Below, in pieces: positions 1 to 8,711 of a stretch of DNA of 64,000 nucleotides (its first letter is position 1; the number at the start of each line of letters is the position of its first letter). The DNA is taken from assembly GCA_040882225.1 (NCBI GenBank), contig JBBEBR010000014.1, positions 1-64,000 on the forward strand. Direction: 5' to 3'. The notes under the pieces were generated by a model, which saw only the letters and a program-made list of their open reading frames with translations, did no database searches and was not told where the DNA came from. The position numbers and the translations under genes were made by a program. The DNA comes from Gracilimonas sp040882225. GTDB taxonomy: Bacteria; Bacteroidota; Rhodothermia; Balneolales; Balneolaceae.

Positions 1-62
1 CGTTCAACGGCATTTGCCTCAACACCTGTTGGGCGATTCGGGATGACAAACGAGGAGCTTTT
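1..62. repeat. Direct repeat, first copy (second copy at 235-296)
   Basis: The first 62 bases recur at 235-296 with a single mismatch (A or G after CGAGG). This copy is cut by the window start, so its left part is unseen. The word ending in TTCGGGATGACAAACGAGG is the right end of the element described at 101-296. No gene is convincing in this stretch. Confidence 0.85.
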
Positions 63-100
63 GTGAAATAGAACCTCCTTTGTCTCCTCTCATCTTTTCC

Positions 101-296
101 TTGTCATCTTGAGCGCACGGCAGGCAGCGAAGGATTATACAATTGAACGCGAAAGATCTCCAATACCGCAAAAGGGAAATAATTTTAAATTTTGAATCTA
201 AAATTTTTAATTAAATACCATGCGAGATCCCTCTCGTTCAACGGCATTTGCCTCAACACCTGTTGGGCGATTCGGGATGACAAACGAGGGGCTTTT
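101..296. repeat. Interspersed non-coding repeat element with short terminal inverted repeats
   Basis: The left end begins TTGTCATC (101-108) and the right part carries the matching GATGACAA (276-283), giving an 8-bp terminal inverted pair about 180 bp apart. Inside lie a GTCATCTTGAGCG-type word, AGATCTC and GAGATCCCTC. Such words are typical of multi-copy intergenic repeats in Bacteroidota-like genomes. It encodes no plausible protein; a 66-codon open frame at 220-420 simply follows the repeat. It resembles a MITE or REP-type element, but no transposase is nearby. Confidence 0.6.
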
Positions 297-465
297 TTCT
301 CCACGTTATGTACCTGATTCTTCTCCTGCCCCTGCTCCACAACTCGGAAAGCCGGGAAATCACATCAGCGAAATCAATGGAATCTGCGATCAAAAAATCA
401 CTTTCCAATCAAAAAAATGAACGCTACCTTTTGAAGGTATGTGATCACACAAATTATCCTATGTC

Positions 466-1359
466 ATGAAAAAACTATTCGTTCTGTCCCTGTTTTTGAT
501 TTCAAATATTGCCGCCACGGCGCAGGATTCTCTCCTCGATTATCAACCCAAAATACTACTGGTTACCGCACACCCTGATGACGACGCGCTGTTTTCGGCC
601 ACCATTTTTAAAACTACTAAACTGCTGGGCGGAACGGTGGACTTGGCCTTAATGACCAACGGCGAAGGAGGCTACACTTATTCCACGCTTGGTAATTATG
701 TGTACGACCTGGAGCTGGATGAAGAAGAAACCGGAAGAGCACATTTGCCGGGAATCCGCAAAAAAGAGCTAATGGCCGGCGGTGATGTGGTTGGCATCCG
801 AAACTACTTTTTCCTGGATCAGGAGGATTTTCATTATACATTGGATGTGGAGGAAACTCTGGATTGGTGGGATACCGAATGGATTGAACGCCGCCTCAGG
901 GAAATCATGCGGGAAGGTGAGTACGACTTTATTTTTACCCTGCTGCCCTTCGAGGAGTTTCACGGCCATCATAAAGCGGCTACCGTTCTCGCATTGCGGG
1001 CGATAAAAAATATCCCGGAAGGAGAACGTCCTATTGCATTGGAAACATTCGTGCGGCGCGGAGAAGAGGATGAAGGGGAGAGTTTCATCATGCTGGAAGG
1101 ACATCCTGATACAAAAGTGATGCCGGGAGTGATTTTCGAGTTCGACCGAAATCAAACCTTTGGAGTAAATAACCGCCTGAATTATAACATCATTGCCAAT
1201 TGGGTAATTGCGGAGCATAAATCACAAGGCACCATGCAGCTGCTGATGCAAAGCGGAGAGGGAATCATAGAACAATACTGGTATCCTGAGATGAACGGGG
1301 AAGAGGGGCTGGAGAAAACCGAGAAATTTTTTGAAGCGGTGAATCAGGCGAAGCCTTAG
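466..1359 (+). CDS. Exported PIG-L (LmbE-like) family deacetylase
   Basis: This 297-residue protein starts with a signal peptide (residues 1-20, ending ATAQ). It carries the PIG-L signature HPDDD at residues 36-40 and a second histidine cluster HGHH at about 166-169, which together form the Zn site of this family. Members hydrolyse N-acetyl groups from N-acetylglucosamine-linked substrates. The export signal suggests a periplasmic or surface substrate such as a glycan or glycolipid, which is inference. It stands alone on the plus strand, preceded by a repeat-rich region. The ATG at 466 is chosen because it gives the full signal peptide directly. The family call is firm; the substrate is unknown. 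Confidence 0.85.
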   Translation: MKKLFVLSLFLISNIAATAQDSLLDYQPKILLVTAHPDDDALFSATIFKTTKLLGGTVDLALMTNGEGGYTYSTLGNYVYDLELDEEETGRAHLPGIRKKELMAGGDVVGIRNYFFLDQEDFHYTLDVEETLDWWDTEWIERRLREIMREGEYDFIFTLLPFEEFHGHHKAATVLALRAIKNIPEGERPIALETFVRRGEEDEGESFIMLEGHPDTKVMPGVIFEFDRNQTFGVNNRLNYNIIANWVIAEHKSQGTMQLLMQSGEGIIEQYWYPEMNGEEGLEKTEKFFEAVNQAKP

Positions 1360-1420
1360 TTGGTGGTTGAGTTATTAAGAGATTTAGAGACTGGGTTATT
1401 TGGTTTTCCATTGTGGGTAA

Positions 1421-1554
1421 GATACCTGAGGCGCATTGCAATGTGTGTTTTTTACCAAGGGGTAGCTACCCCTTGTTATGAAAACAGCTACTTTTTGCTT
1501 TTCTGCAATGTGACTTGGAAAAATACCTGATCCTTAAAAGGGCGCATTGCAATG
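1421..1554. repeat. Palindrome-rich intergenic repeat (two GCGCATTGCAATG copies around a 20-bp palindrome)
   Basis: GCGCATTGCAATG occurs at 1431-1443 and 1542-1554, each preceded by ATACCTGA (at 1422 and 1522). Its core CATTGCAATG is itself palindromic. Between the copies lies a perfect 20-bp palindrome at 1456-1475 (half-site CAAGGGGTAG). The gap between the PIG-L gene and the SIMPL gene, which are convergent, holds nothing else recognisable. A decayed mobile repeat or a bidirectional terminator region are both possible. Confidence 0.6.
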
Positions 1555-1604
1555 GGCTCTTACTGGTTTTAACCTCTCAATAACTCAATCTCTTATACCA
1601 AACA

Positions 1605-2312
1605 TCACTCAATACCAAAGCTGATGTTGATGTTTGCGGTAACGGAAACGGTTTGAAGAAAATCCATCATTGAGGCTGAAGAATCCATTTCATAGGCCGA
1701 CATCGCTTTTCTTTGAAAACCAATTTCATGATCGGAGTAGTTGATATTAGAAATGCTCCCCAGTTCGATGCCTGAATTCTCCGCAATAAGTATGGCCTTT
1801 TCTTTAGCGGCTTCAATTGCTTTGATGAGCGCTTTATCTTTTCCTTCAGAAAGTTTTGTGGAGGAAAATTGTCCGTTAAATGAATCAAAGTTGTTTTCAA
1901 TTAGTGCTACTTGAATCTTTTCATAGATTTCGAAGTCGCTGAAAGTTACGCTTACAGATTGATTGGTAACCGTTGTTTGAGACTCGTTTCCATTTCCGTT
2001 TCTGTAGCGTTTGTTTATTCGGATGGGTTCGTGGTTGATGTCGTCTTCATGTATTTCAAATTCCTTCAAAAGATTAGCCAGCACAGATTCCCTTTGCTTA
2101 TGCATATCAAAGGCTTTCTGCGGGGTTTCTGCTTCCGCGTTTATGTCGATGTTGAAAATAATTTGATCGGCCGGTAACATCTCTGAAGCACTCATATTGA
2201 TGGTGATCTGCCTTTCCTGGGCGTGTTGAGCTATCGTGTTGCAGCTCACCCCAAAAAAAAGAAAAGAAACGGCCAGTGTTATTCGTTGAATTTTTCTACC
2301 AGGTAATTCCAT
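1605..2312 (-). CDS. SIMPL domain-containing exported protein
   Basis: The 235-residue product has an N-terminal hydrophobic segment (about residues 10-29) followed by a SIMPL (DUF541) domain. This is recognisable from the early INMSASEMLPADQ strand, a central conserved NQSVSVTF segment, and the helix with alternating Ala/Lys (DKALIKAIEAAKEKA). SIMPL proteins are periplasmic or surface proteins of poorly defined role. A cysteine follows the hydrophobic stretch (GVSC), but the lipobox is poor, so a normal signal peptide is equally likely. Its start overlaps the end of the upstream membrane-protein gene by 17 bases, so it is the last gene of a three-gene minus-strand operon. Confidence 0.75.
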   Translation of the reverse strand: MELPGRKIQRITLAVSFLFFGVSCNTIAQHAQERQITINMSASEMLPADQIIFNIDINAEAETPQKAFDMHKQRESVLANLLKEFEIHEDDINHEPIRINKRYRNGNGNESQTTVTNQSVSVTFSDFEIYEKIQVALIENNFDSFNGQFSSTKLSEGKDKALIKAIEAAKEKAILIAENSGIELGSISNINYSDHEIGFQRKAMSAYEMDSSASMMDFLQTVSVTANINISFGIE

Positions 2313-2892
2313 ATTCAGATTTAATTTTTTGAATGTCGGCGTAACTTTTGCCCTGTTCTATTTTGAAAATCCGGCTACCCTGAATATCATATTCTTTAAC
2401 AGGATGTCCGGCTCTGTACCAACTCTCCAGCACCTCCAGATATTGCTTTTCCTGCTTCCGGTTTTTTATTGTCATTCCAAAGCTGGATTCGGTTTCTCCT
2501 TGCTTCACTACAAATTGCATAATTACATAAGATGACCACCAGCGAAAAGATTGCACAATATTGATTTCAAGTTCTGAAACACTGGCCAATTTGATTGGAG
2601 AATCCGGGAAATCGAAGTCTTCTTTTTTTGGTTGAAGCTCAATTTCATCTTTTGTAAGAATAATCTTACCGGAATTCCGGCTATAAGAAAGAGGGATATA
2701 AGCCGCTATAAAAGCCAGAATAAAGCCAGGAACTACAAACCAATCTTGTCCGAAATCATCGGCTAAATTAGCTCCCATATAGAATATAAAATAAGTGGCT
2801 ATCCCTATTTGAAACTCCTTAGTTTGGGCAAAGGTTAATCTTCCCGTAAAAGAGTCTCTGCTGCCTTGAATTTTGCTTAGTGTAAACTTCAT
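2296..2892 (-). CDS. Membrane protein of unknown function, PH-like soluble part
   Basis: The product has 198 residues. Two hydrophobic segments, about residues 29-47 and 53-70, form a likely hairpin in the membrane. The remainder is soluble with alternating beta strands (for example GKIILTKDEIEL and VIMQFVVKQGE) and a C-terminal helix, a pattern seen in bacterial PH-like or YcxB-like proteins. That resemblance is by eye only. The gene overlaps its upstream neighbour (SGNH hydrolase) by four bases (ATGA) and its downstream neighbour (SIMPL) by 17, so the three are probably co-translated. I cannot name a function. Confidence 0.6.
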   Translation of the reverse strand: MKFTLSKIQGSRDSFTGRLTFAQTKEFQIGIATYFIFYMGANLADDFGQDWFVVPGFILAFIAAYIPLSYSRNSGKIILTKDEIELQPKKEDFDFPDSPIKLASVSELEINIVQSFRWWSSYVIMQFVVKQGETESSFGMTIKNRKQEKQYLEVLESWYRAGHPVKEYDIQGSRIFKIEQGKSYADIQKIKSEYGITW

Positions 2893-3593
2893 TTTTCAAT
2901 TTTTGTTTTAATTTCAGGTAACATAGCCTCTATCCATATTGCATACATTTTTTCGGAGGGATGGAGGTTGTCGGAAGCCAACAGCGTTTGATCGCTCACC
3001 GCCAGTTCAGAAATCGGAGTAATATTCATGAACCCGACATTTAACTCCGTGGCTATATCCTGCGCTATTTCATTGTACCGAACGATCTCTTCCCTGATTT
3101 TATCTGGATTTCTTGATTGCGCGAAAGGAGTGGCTCCATAATTAGGGATGGAAACCACAAAAACACGCTCGGGAATATTATCTGCATAGCTGATGGCTTG
3201 TTCTAAAAGTTGCCTGAATTCTGCCTCATAAATCCCGATTTCCATTCCCTGGTATTGATTGTTTACCCCGATTAATAAGGAAACAAGGTCAAAGGTTTGA
3301 TCAAGATTTTTTTCGGTGATGCCCTTTTTGAGGTCGGTTGTAGTCCAGCCATTGGTGGCAATAATAATAGTGGTATCGAGAACGGCATTATGTGCTCTCA
3401 AAGAATCGGAAAGTTGATTTGGCCAGCTGTTTTCGGGATTTATGCCAGTTCCGATGGTGTAGGAATCTCCCAAAGCGAGAAAGGATTTCGCAGCATTTAT
3501 TTTAGCGGGAGAATTGGATTCAGAGCATCCAAAAGAAATGAATAAAAAGCTGTACAAGAAGAACGGCGCTAAAGCTTTATAAAGATACTTCAT
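2889..3593 (-). CDS. SGNH/GDSL-family hydrolase lipoprotein
   Basis: The 234-residue protein has a lipoprotein signal with the lipid cysteine at about residue 23 (FISFGC). Block I is GDSYT (Ser44 as nucleophile), block III is the GVNN segment near residue 110, and the catalytic Asp-His pair is in DNLHPS (about Asp208 and His211). These are the hallmarks of SGNH esterases/lipases, which cleave acyl esters from lipids or polysaccharides. It opens the three-gene minus-strand operon and would act at the outer membrane or in the periplasm. The natural substrate cannot be read from the sequence. Confidence 0.85.
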   Translation of the reverse strand: MKYLYKALAPFFLYSFLFISFGCSESNSPAKINAAKSFLALGDSYTIGTGINPENSWPNQLSDSLRAHNAVLDTTIIIATNGWTTTDLKKGITEKNLDQTFDLVSLLIGVNNQYQGMEIGIYEAEFRQLLEQAISYADNIPERVFVVSIPNYGATPFAQSRNPDKIREEIVRYNEIAQDIATELNVGFMNITPISELAVSDQTLLASDNLHPSEKMYAIWIEAMLPEIKTKIEK

Positions 3594-3646
3594 AGATATC
3601 GGGTGTTTTTATTTTGAGAGATATTAATCATAAAAAAATAAAAAAA

Positions 3647-3660
3647 TGGAAGCGCTTGCA
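3647..3660 (+). promoter_or_regulatory. Candidate LacI-family (cre-like) operator upstream of the TonB-dependent receptor
   Basis: TGGAAGCGCTTGCA is nearly palindromic around the central CG, matching the AAnCGnTT core bound by LacI/GalR-family regulators. The first 11 bases recur upstream of pckA at 17337-17347. It lies about 120 bases before the receptor start and about 55 bases before the divergent SGNH gene. No regulator gene is present in the window, so the assignment is inference from pattern. Confidence 0.4.
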
Positions 3661-3777
3661 TAATCCCAAAAACAGAGCTTTATTTGACCTGTAACAATTC
3701 GGGATTAGTACAACTTTCATCAAGAGAAAGCTGATACAATTCTACAAAAAGGTTAAATAAAAACTAAAGAAAAAATT

Positions 3778-6672
3778 ATGAATAAAGTAAAAGGGTTTGC
3801 ACTCGCATTCGGCATGCTATGTATGTTTTCATGCATGGTTAATTTATATGCAAATTTACCCACTGTGGCAGTGGAAACTGTTATTTCGGGAATTGTAACA
3901 GATACGGAAGGCGAGCCTCTGGCGGGGGTTAATATCAGGGTTGAAGGCAAAGTGGTAGGAACAACAACCCGTCCCGATGGCACCTTTAATTTGACGGTAC
4001 GGCAAGACCCACCTTTAACTTTGATTGTATCAATTGTTGGTTTTCAATCTCAGAGCGTTGAAATTACCAGCGCCTCAATAAGTGGTTTAGAAGTTGTTTT
4101 AGAGGAGAAAACTATTGTTGGTGGTGATTTAGTTGTCTCCGCCTCACGGGTAGAAGAGTCAATCCTGGAAGCTCCGGTAACCATCGAAAGAATGGATGTG
4201 ATAAATATTCGTAATACCGCTTCAGACGATTATTATAAAGCCATTTCAAATCTGAAAGGCGTTGACATGACCGCCAGCAGTATCAACTTCCAGATTATAA
4301 ATGCTCGTGGATTCAATTCTACAGGGAATACCCGCATGGTGCAATTAATGGATGGAATGGATACTCAGGCACCGGCGCTAAACTTTCCAATTGGTAACCT
4401 TAACGGCCCAAACGAACTGGATGTGGAAAGCATGGAATTCATACCCGGAGCGTCATCCGCGTTATACGGGCCAAACGCTTTTAATGGCATACTGCTTGTA
4501 AATAGTAAAGACCCTTTTCAATATCAGGGATTAAGCGTGTTGGTGAAATCGGGTGTAAATCACCTTGATGGAGATGTAGCGGTTGGCGAGCCCGCCGATG
4601 CCCAGCCTATGTTCAACACAGCCATTAGATATGCGAAAGCTTTTAATGATAAATTTGCTTTCAAAGTGAATTTCGCCTATTCGCAGGCTGAAGATTGGAG
4701 GGGAGCTAATTTCAGCGATAAAAATCCATCGTTGCAAGGCGGCTTAAATCATAATCCCGCATATGATGGAATTCACAAATATGGCGATGATGGTTCGTTC
4801 AACCTTGCCTTGTTAGGCTTTAGTTCAGATTTCATAACAAGTCTGGTACAGAATTTTGGAATTTCACCGCAAAATGCTCAGGCTTATGCGGCAGCGCTGC
4901 CTCCTCAGCCAGTGAACAGGACCGGTTATGATGAGCATACACTGATCGATTATGGAGCCGAGAATATGAAAGTGAATACAGCGCTTCATTATAGAATCAG
5001 TGATTTGGCTGAACTGAGCTATACCTTCAATTACGGTTATGGAACTTCAATCTATACCGGAGCTCAGCGATACAGCCTTAATAACTTCAATATTGCACAG
5101 CATAAGCTGCAACTGGAGGGAGATAATTTCCTTGTAAAAGCCTATGGAACGTTCGAAAATTCCGGCGACTCTTACATTGCAGACTTTATAGGTTTTTCTG
5201 TAAATGAAGCCTATATGCCAAATACATCTTGGTTTGGAACTTATGGAGCAACTGTGGTTGGTGCTTATATTCAGCAAGTAGCCGCCGCTACAGGTTCTAC
5301 CGACTATAATGCCGCAGTAGTTGGAGCGGTAAGAGGAAGTAACGAGGCAATGTCTGGGATTCATCAGGCCGCTCGGGGAAATGCCGACGCAAACAGGTAC
5401 GAGCCAGGTTCAGCTGAATTTGATGCTGCCGTTAATGCCGCTTTAGGAAATACAATTCCAAACGGTGCTCTTTTTGACGATAAATCCCGTTTTTATCATG
5501 CGGAAGGGCAATATGATTTTAAGAATGAAATCGATTTTGTAGACTTAATTGGTGGCGTTAGCTTCCGTCAGTTCCAGCTACGTTCTAACGGCACTATCTT
5601 TGACGATGCCGGCGGCGTAGATATCAACGAATGGGGAGCTTTCGCACAGGCTTCAAAATCATTGGCTGATGATAAACTGAAGTTAACAGGTTCTATCCGC
5701 TACGATAAAAATGAGAACTTTGACGGGCAGATTAGCCCCCGAATTTCCGCAGTGGCAACGGTAGCTCCAAACCAAAACTTCCGTGCTTCTTTCCAGACAG
5801 GTTTTCGTAACCCAACCACACAAGGCCAATATATTGACTTGAATGTGATTACCGCCCGTTTATTGGGAGGTTTGCAACGCTTCGCTGATAAATATGGCGT
5901 TACCGAGAATACGTATACCATCGGTTCTGTTCAGGAATTCACCAATGATTTCTTAGGCAGTGGAGCTCCAAATGTGGGCTTACTTGTTCCATACAACACA
6001 TTTAACCCAGTGAAACCAGAACAGATTCAGGCTTATGAAGTCGGATATAAAGGGTTGATTGGCGGTAAATTATTCATAGATGCAGCCTATTATTATAATA
6101 TCTATGATGATTTCATCACACAGATCAGAGTAAGAAAAGCATCTGGTCCATTTACTGGAGGAGCCGGAGATCAAGCGGTTTTAGGGTCTCTTCTTTCTGG
6201 TGATTTCAATAATACTTTCCAGATTTACACCAATATTGATAACACCGTAAGGGCACACGGTGCTGTTTTTGGATTTGATTACAGTCTTTCTCAAGGTTAC
6301 AAACTGGGCTTCAATTACAATTTCAACAAGCTAATTGACGGCCTCGAAGATGAATTCCAGAACGACTTTAACACGCCGGAGCATAAAGTGAACGTTTCGC
6401 TTGCAAACCGAAATGTAATCAACAATCTTGGATTCAATATCGCCTACAGATGGCAGGATGCGTTCCGTTGGGAATCTTCTTTCGCTTTTGCTGATATTGA
6501 AGCCGTCTCAACTGTTGACGCGCAGGTTAGTTACTTGCTATCCGACTACAATGCTATACTGAAAGTTGGTGGCTCAAACCTCTTAAACGAGCAATATACA
6601 CTTAGCGGCGGCGGCCCAAACATGGGTGCGATTTATTACGTATCGCTGACTTTTGATGGATTATTCAGATAG
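3778..6672 (+). CDS. TonB-dependent outer-membrane receptor with carboxypeptidase-regulatory-like domain
   Basis: The 964-residue protein begins with a signal sequence (about 1-28). It is followed by a CarboxypepD_reg-like beta-sandwich (about 36-115, with GIVTDTEGEPLAGVNIRVEG and TRPDGTFNL), a plug domain (about 120-245, LVVSASRVEESILEAPVTIE and SSALYGPNAFNGILLVNSK) and a long beta-barrel ending in an aromatic strand. Such receptors import large or scarce substrates using TonB energy. There is no adjacent SusD-like lipoprotein, so it is not a classical SusCD pair. Its substrate is unknown, but a cre-like operator shared with pckA hints at carbon-source control. A clean terminator follows at 6692-6725. 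Confidence 0.9.
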   Translation: MNKVKGFALAFGMLCMFSCMVNLYANLPTVAVETVISGIVTDTEGEPLAGVNIRVEGKVVGTTTRPDGTFNLTVRQDPPLTLIVSIVGFQSQSVEITSASISGLEVVLEEKTIVGGDLVVSASRVEESILEAPVTIERMDVINIRNTASDDYYKAISNLKGVDMTASSINFQIINARGFNSTGNTRMVQLMDGMDTQAPALNFPIGNLNGPNELDVESMEFIPGASSALYGPNAFNGILLVNSKDPFQYQGLSVLVKSGVNHLDGDVAVGEPADAQPMFNTAIRYAKAFNDKFAFKVNFAYSQAEDWRGANFSDKNPSLQGGLNHNPAYDGIHKYGDDGSFNLALLGFSSDFITSLVQNFGISPQNAQAYAAALPPQPVNRTGYDEHTLIDYGAENMKVNTALHYRISDLAELSYTFNYGYGTSIYTGAQRYSLNNFNIAQHKLQLEGDNFLVKAYGTFENSGDSYIADFIGFSVNEAYMPNTSWFGTYGATVVGAYIQQVAAATGSTDYNAAVVGAVRGSNEAMSGIHQAARGNADANRYEPGSAEFDAAVNAALGNTIPNGALFDDKSRFYHAEGQYDFKNEIDFVDLIGGVSFRQFQLRSNGTIFDDAGGVDINEWGAFAQASKSLADDKLKLTGSIRYDKNENFDGQISPRISAVATVAPNQNFRASFQTGFRNPTTQGQYIDLNVITARLLGGLQRFADKYGVTENTYTIGSVQEFTNDFLGSGAPNVGLLVPYNTFNPVKPEQIQAYEVGYKGLIGGKLFIDAAYYYNIYDDFITQIRVRKASGPFTGGAGDQAVLGSLLSGDFNNTFQIYTNIDNTVRAHGAVFGFDYSLSQGYKLGFNYNFNKLIDGLEDEFQNDFNTPEHKVNVSLANRNVINNLGFNIAYRWQDAFRWESSFAFADIEAVSTVDAQVSYLLSDYNAILKVGGSNLLNEQYTLSGGGPNMGAIYYVSLTFDGLFR

Positions 6673-6691
6673 TTTCTTTGTACCTGATTTC

Positions 6692-6725
6692 AAAGCCACT
6701 CATTTCAAAGTGAGTGGCTTTTTTT
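6692..6725 (+). terminator. Rho-independent terminator of the TonB-dependent receptor gene
   Basis: A perfect 11-bp stem (AAAGCCACTCA at 6692-6702 with its complement at 6711-6721) is followed by a T run. It sits 20 bases after the receptor stop codon. Confidence 0.9.
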
Positions 6726-6792
6726 ATGACATAGTTTAAAATTGATGTCAGAATGGGGTAACTTTGTCACCAGAAAATTCACAAGAGACGGA

Positions 6793-6808
6793 TGGCATTA
6801 ATTTTGCA
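6793..6808 (+). promoter_or_regulatory. Candidate grpE-dnaJ promoter element
   Basis: TGGCATTAATTTTGCA fits the spacing of a sigma-54 -24/-12 element (GG and GC ten bases apart). It also contains TAATTTTG (6799-6806), which fits the Bacteroidota sigma-A -7 box TAnnTTTG. Either would place the transcript start a short distance before the ATG at 6845. No clear -33 TTTG is found at the usual spacing. No CIRCE inverted repeat is visible and no hrcA precedes grpE. Confidence 0.4.
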
Positions 6809-6844
6809 CAGTCCCCTTTATAAAATCAAAAATCTGTTTTTAAT

Positions 6845-7456
6845 ATGAGTTCAGATAACACAAAGAATATGAATGAAAATAGCACCTCTGAGGAAGAAGT
6901 AAATGTGAAGAATGAAGAGGTTCAGGAAAAAGAAATTTCAGAAGAACAAAAAGCTGAAGAGCAACAAATTGACGAAAAAGAAGACGAAAAAAATAGTGAG
7001 GAAGCCCGTATCACTGAGCTTGAAGAAGAAATAAAGAATACTAAAGACGCGCTCTTGCGTAAAGCCGCAGAGCTTGAAAATGTGCGAAAACGTGTACAAC
7101 GTGAGCGAATTCAGCTTTTTGAGGAAGCCAAAGCCGGCGCTCTCGAAGATTTTATGCCCATTAGTGATGATTTAAACCGCACTTTAAAAGCCGCGGAAGA
7201 ATCTGACGTTGAAGAAGGATTTCTGAAAGGAATCACATTAGTGGCAAATAAATTTCAGGAAGTTTTAGAAAAGCACGGCGTAGAACGTATCAATGAAACC
7301 GGAGTTCCATTTGATGTGAATATCCACGATGCCATGATGAAACAACCCGCAACGGATGAGAGTACCGGAAGCGACACAGTTTTAGAAGTTTTAGAAAGCG
7401 GATATAAAATTGGAAACCGCACCATTCGTCATGCCAAAGTTATTGTAAGTGAGTAA
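6845..7456 (+). CDS. grpE: Nucleotide exchange factor GrpE
   Basis: GrpE releases ADP from DnaK during the chaperone cycle in the cytoplasm. The 203-residue product has a very acidic, low-complexity N-terminus (about residues 1-60, rich in Glu and Lys). This is followed by the long dimerisation coiled coil (RKAAELENVRKRVQRER near residues 78-94) and the C-terminal beta domain (GYKIGNRTIRHAKVIV at the end), all typical of the family. Only six bases separate it from dnaJ, so the two are one transcript. dnaK and hrcA are not in the window. The start at 6845 keeps the whole acidic tail; a second ATG at 6869 is possible. Confidence 0.97.
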   Translation: MSSDNTKNMNENSTSEEEVNVKNEEVQEKEISEEQKAEEQQIDEKEDEKNSEEARITELEEEIKNTKDALLRKAAELENVRKRVQRERIQLFEEAKAGALEDFMPISDDLNRTLKAAEESDVEEGFLKGITLVANKFQEVLEKHGVERINETGVPFDVNIHDAMMKQPATDESTGSDTVLEVLESGYKIGNRTIRHAKVIVSE

Positions 7457-7462
7457 AATATT

Positions 7463-8641
7463 ATGACAAATAGAGATTATTACGAGATACTGGGTTTAGA
7501 TAAAAGCTCTTCGGAGGCCGAAATAAAAAAGGCTTACCGAAAAATGGCGATGAAATATCACCCCGACAGAAATAAGGGGAATGAGGAAGCGATAAAAAAA
7601 TTCAAGGAAGCTTCAGAGGCTTACGAAGTGTTGAAAGATCCTCAAAAGAAGGCACAATATGATCAATACGGTCATGCCGGTGTGAACGGAAATGGCGGTT
7701 ACGGAGGCCCCGGAGTTGACTTCGATAACATGGGCTTCGAAGATATTTTCAGCCGCTTTGGTGATATTTTTGGAGGCGGATTCTTTGGAGAAGACGTTTT
7801 TGGCGGTGGAGGCAGGGGACGTGCCCGAAGCCGCAGAGAGCCCGGACAGCCTGGCTCGGATATGAAAATCAGAATGCCGCTAACTTTGGAAGAAATCGCA
7901 TTCGGCAGCGATAAAAAGCTGAAGATTAAAAAGCAGATCAAGTGTGATGTTTGTGACGGAACAGGCGCGGAAACTGAAGCAGATTTTGAGACCTGTGGAA
8001 CCTGTAACGGAATGGGTGAAGTTCGGCAGGTAACCCGTACCATGTTGGGACAAATGGTGAATGTTCAAGCTTGCCCTACTTGTCAGGGTGAAGGAAGAAT
8101 CATTAAAAATAAATGTAAAAAGTGCAGCGGCGAAGGAAGAATCAAAGGCGAGGAAACTGTTAAAATCAACATTCCTTCTGGTGTTTCCAATGGCAATTAT
8201 ATCACTCTTCGCGGACAGGGAAACGCTGGCCGCCGTGGTGGTTCTGCCGGTGATTTAATCGTGCTTATTGAAGAAAAAGAGCACGAGCATTTTGAGCGAA
8301 ATGGAAATAATATATACTACAATCTCACTTTGAGTATTCCTGATGCCGTATTAGGTACGGAAGTTCAGGTCCCAACCTTAAAAGGAAAGGCAAAACTTAA
8401 AATAGAGCCTGGAACCCAGCCTGGTAAAATGCTCCGTATGCGGGGGAGAGGTATAAAAGGATTGCATAATTCCGGTGAGGGAGATGAGTACGTGAGGGTG
8501 AATATTTATATGCCTCAGGAGCTTTCTCAGGAAGAAAAGAAGGCGATAGAATCTTTCAGGGAATCCGACAACTTTGACGCTTCAAAAATGGATGCTTCAG
8601 AGAAAAGCTTCTTTTCTAAAATGAAAGATGTATTTGGGTAA
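7463..8641 (+). CDS. dnaJ: Chaperone protein DnaJ
   Basis: DnaJ delivers unfolded clients to DnaK and stimulates its ATPase. The 392-residue protein has the J domain with HPD at residues 33-35 and a Gly/Phe-rich linker (about 73-125). Four zinc-binding CxxCxGxG repeats lie around residues 160-225 (CDVCDGTG, CGTCNGMG, CPTCQGEG, CKKCSGEG), followed by the C-terminal peptide-binding domains. All type I DnaJ elements are present and length is normal. It follows grpE closely and no third gene joins the operon, since the next gene is on the other strand. Confidence 0.98.
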   Translation: MTNRDYYEILGLDKSSSEAEIKKAYRKMAMKYHPDRNKGNEEAIKKFKEASEAYEVLKDPQKKAQYDQYGHAGVNGNGGYGGPGVDFDNMGFEDIFSRFGDIFGGGFFGEDVFGGGGRGRARSRREPGQPGSDMKIRMPLTLEEIAFGSDKKLKIKKQIKCDVCDGTGAETEADFETCGTCNGMGEVRQVTRTMLGQMVNVQACPTCQGEGRIIKNKCKKCSGEGRIKGEETVKINIPSGVSNGNYITLRGQGNAGRRGGSAGDLIVLIEEKEHEHFERNGNNIYYNLTLSIPDAVLGTEVQVPTLKGKAKLKIEPGTQPGKMLRMRGRGIKGLHNSGEGDEYVRVNIYMPQELSQEEKKAIESFRESDNFDASKMDASEKSFFSKMKDVFG

Positions 8642-8711
8642 TTGGAAGGGGCAAGAATCAAGGTTCAAGGAGTGAAGTTTGAACGCTTGCACCTAAGACC
8701 TTGTACCTAAA

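Noticed and set aside
220..420. Open frame of 66 codons at the window start
   Set aside because: It lies across an interspersed repeat and its composition is not protein-like; no ribosome site or homology features.
769..1218. Long antisense open frame within the PIG-L gene
   Set aside because: It is a shadow of the well-supported gene on the plus strand.
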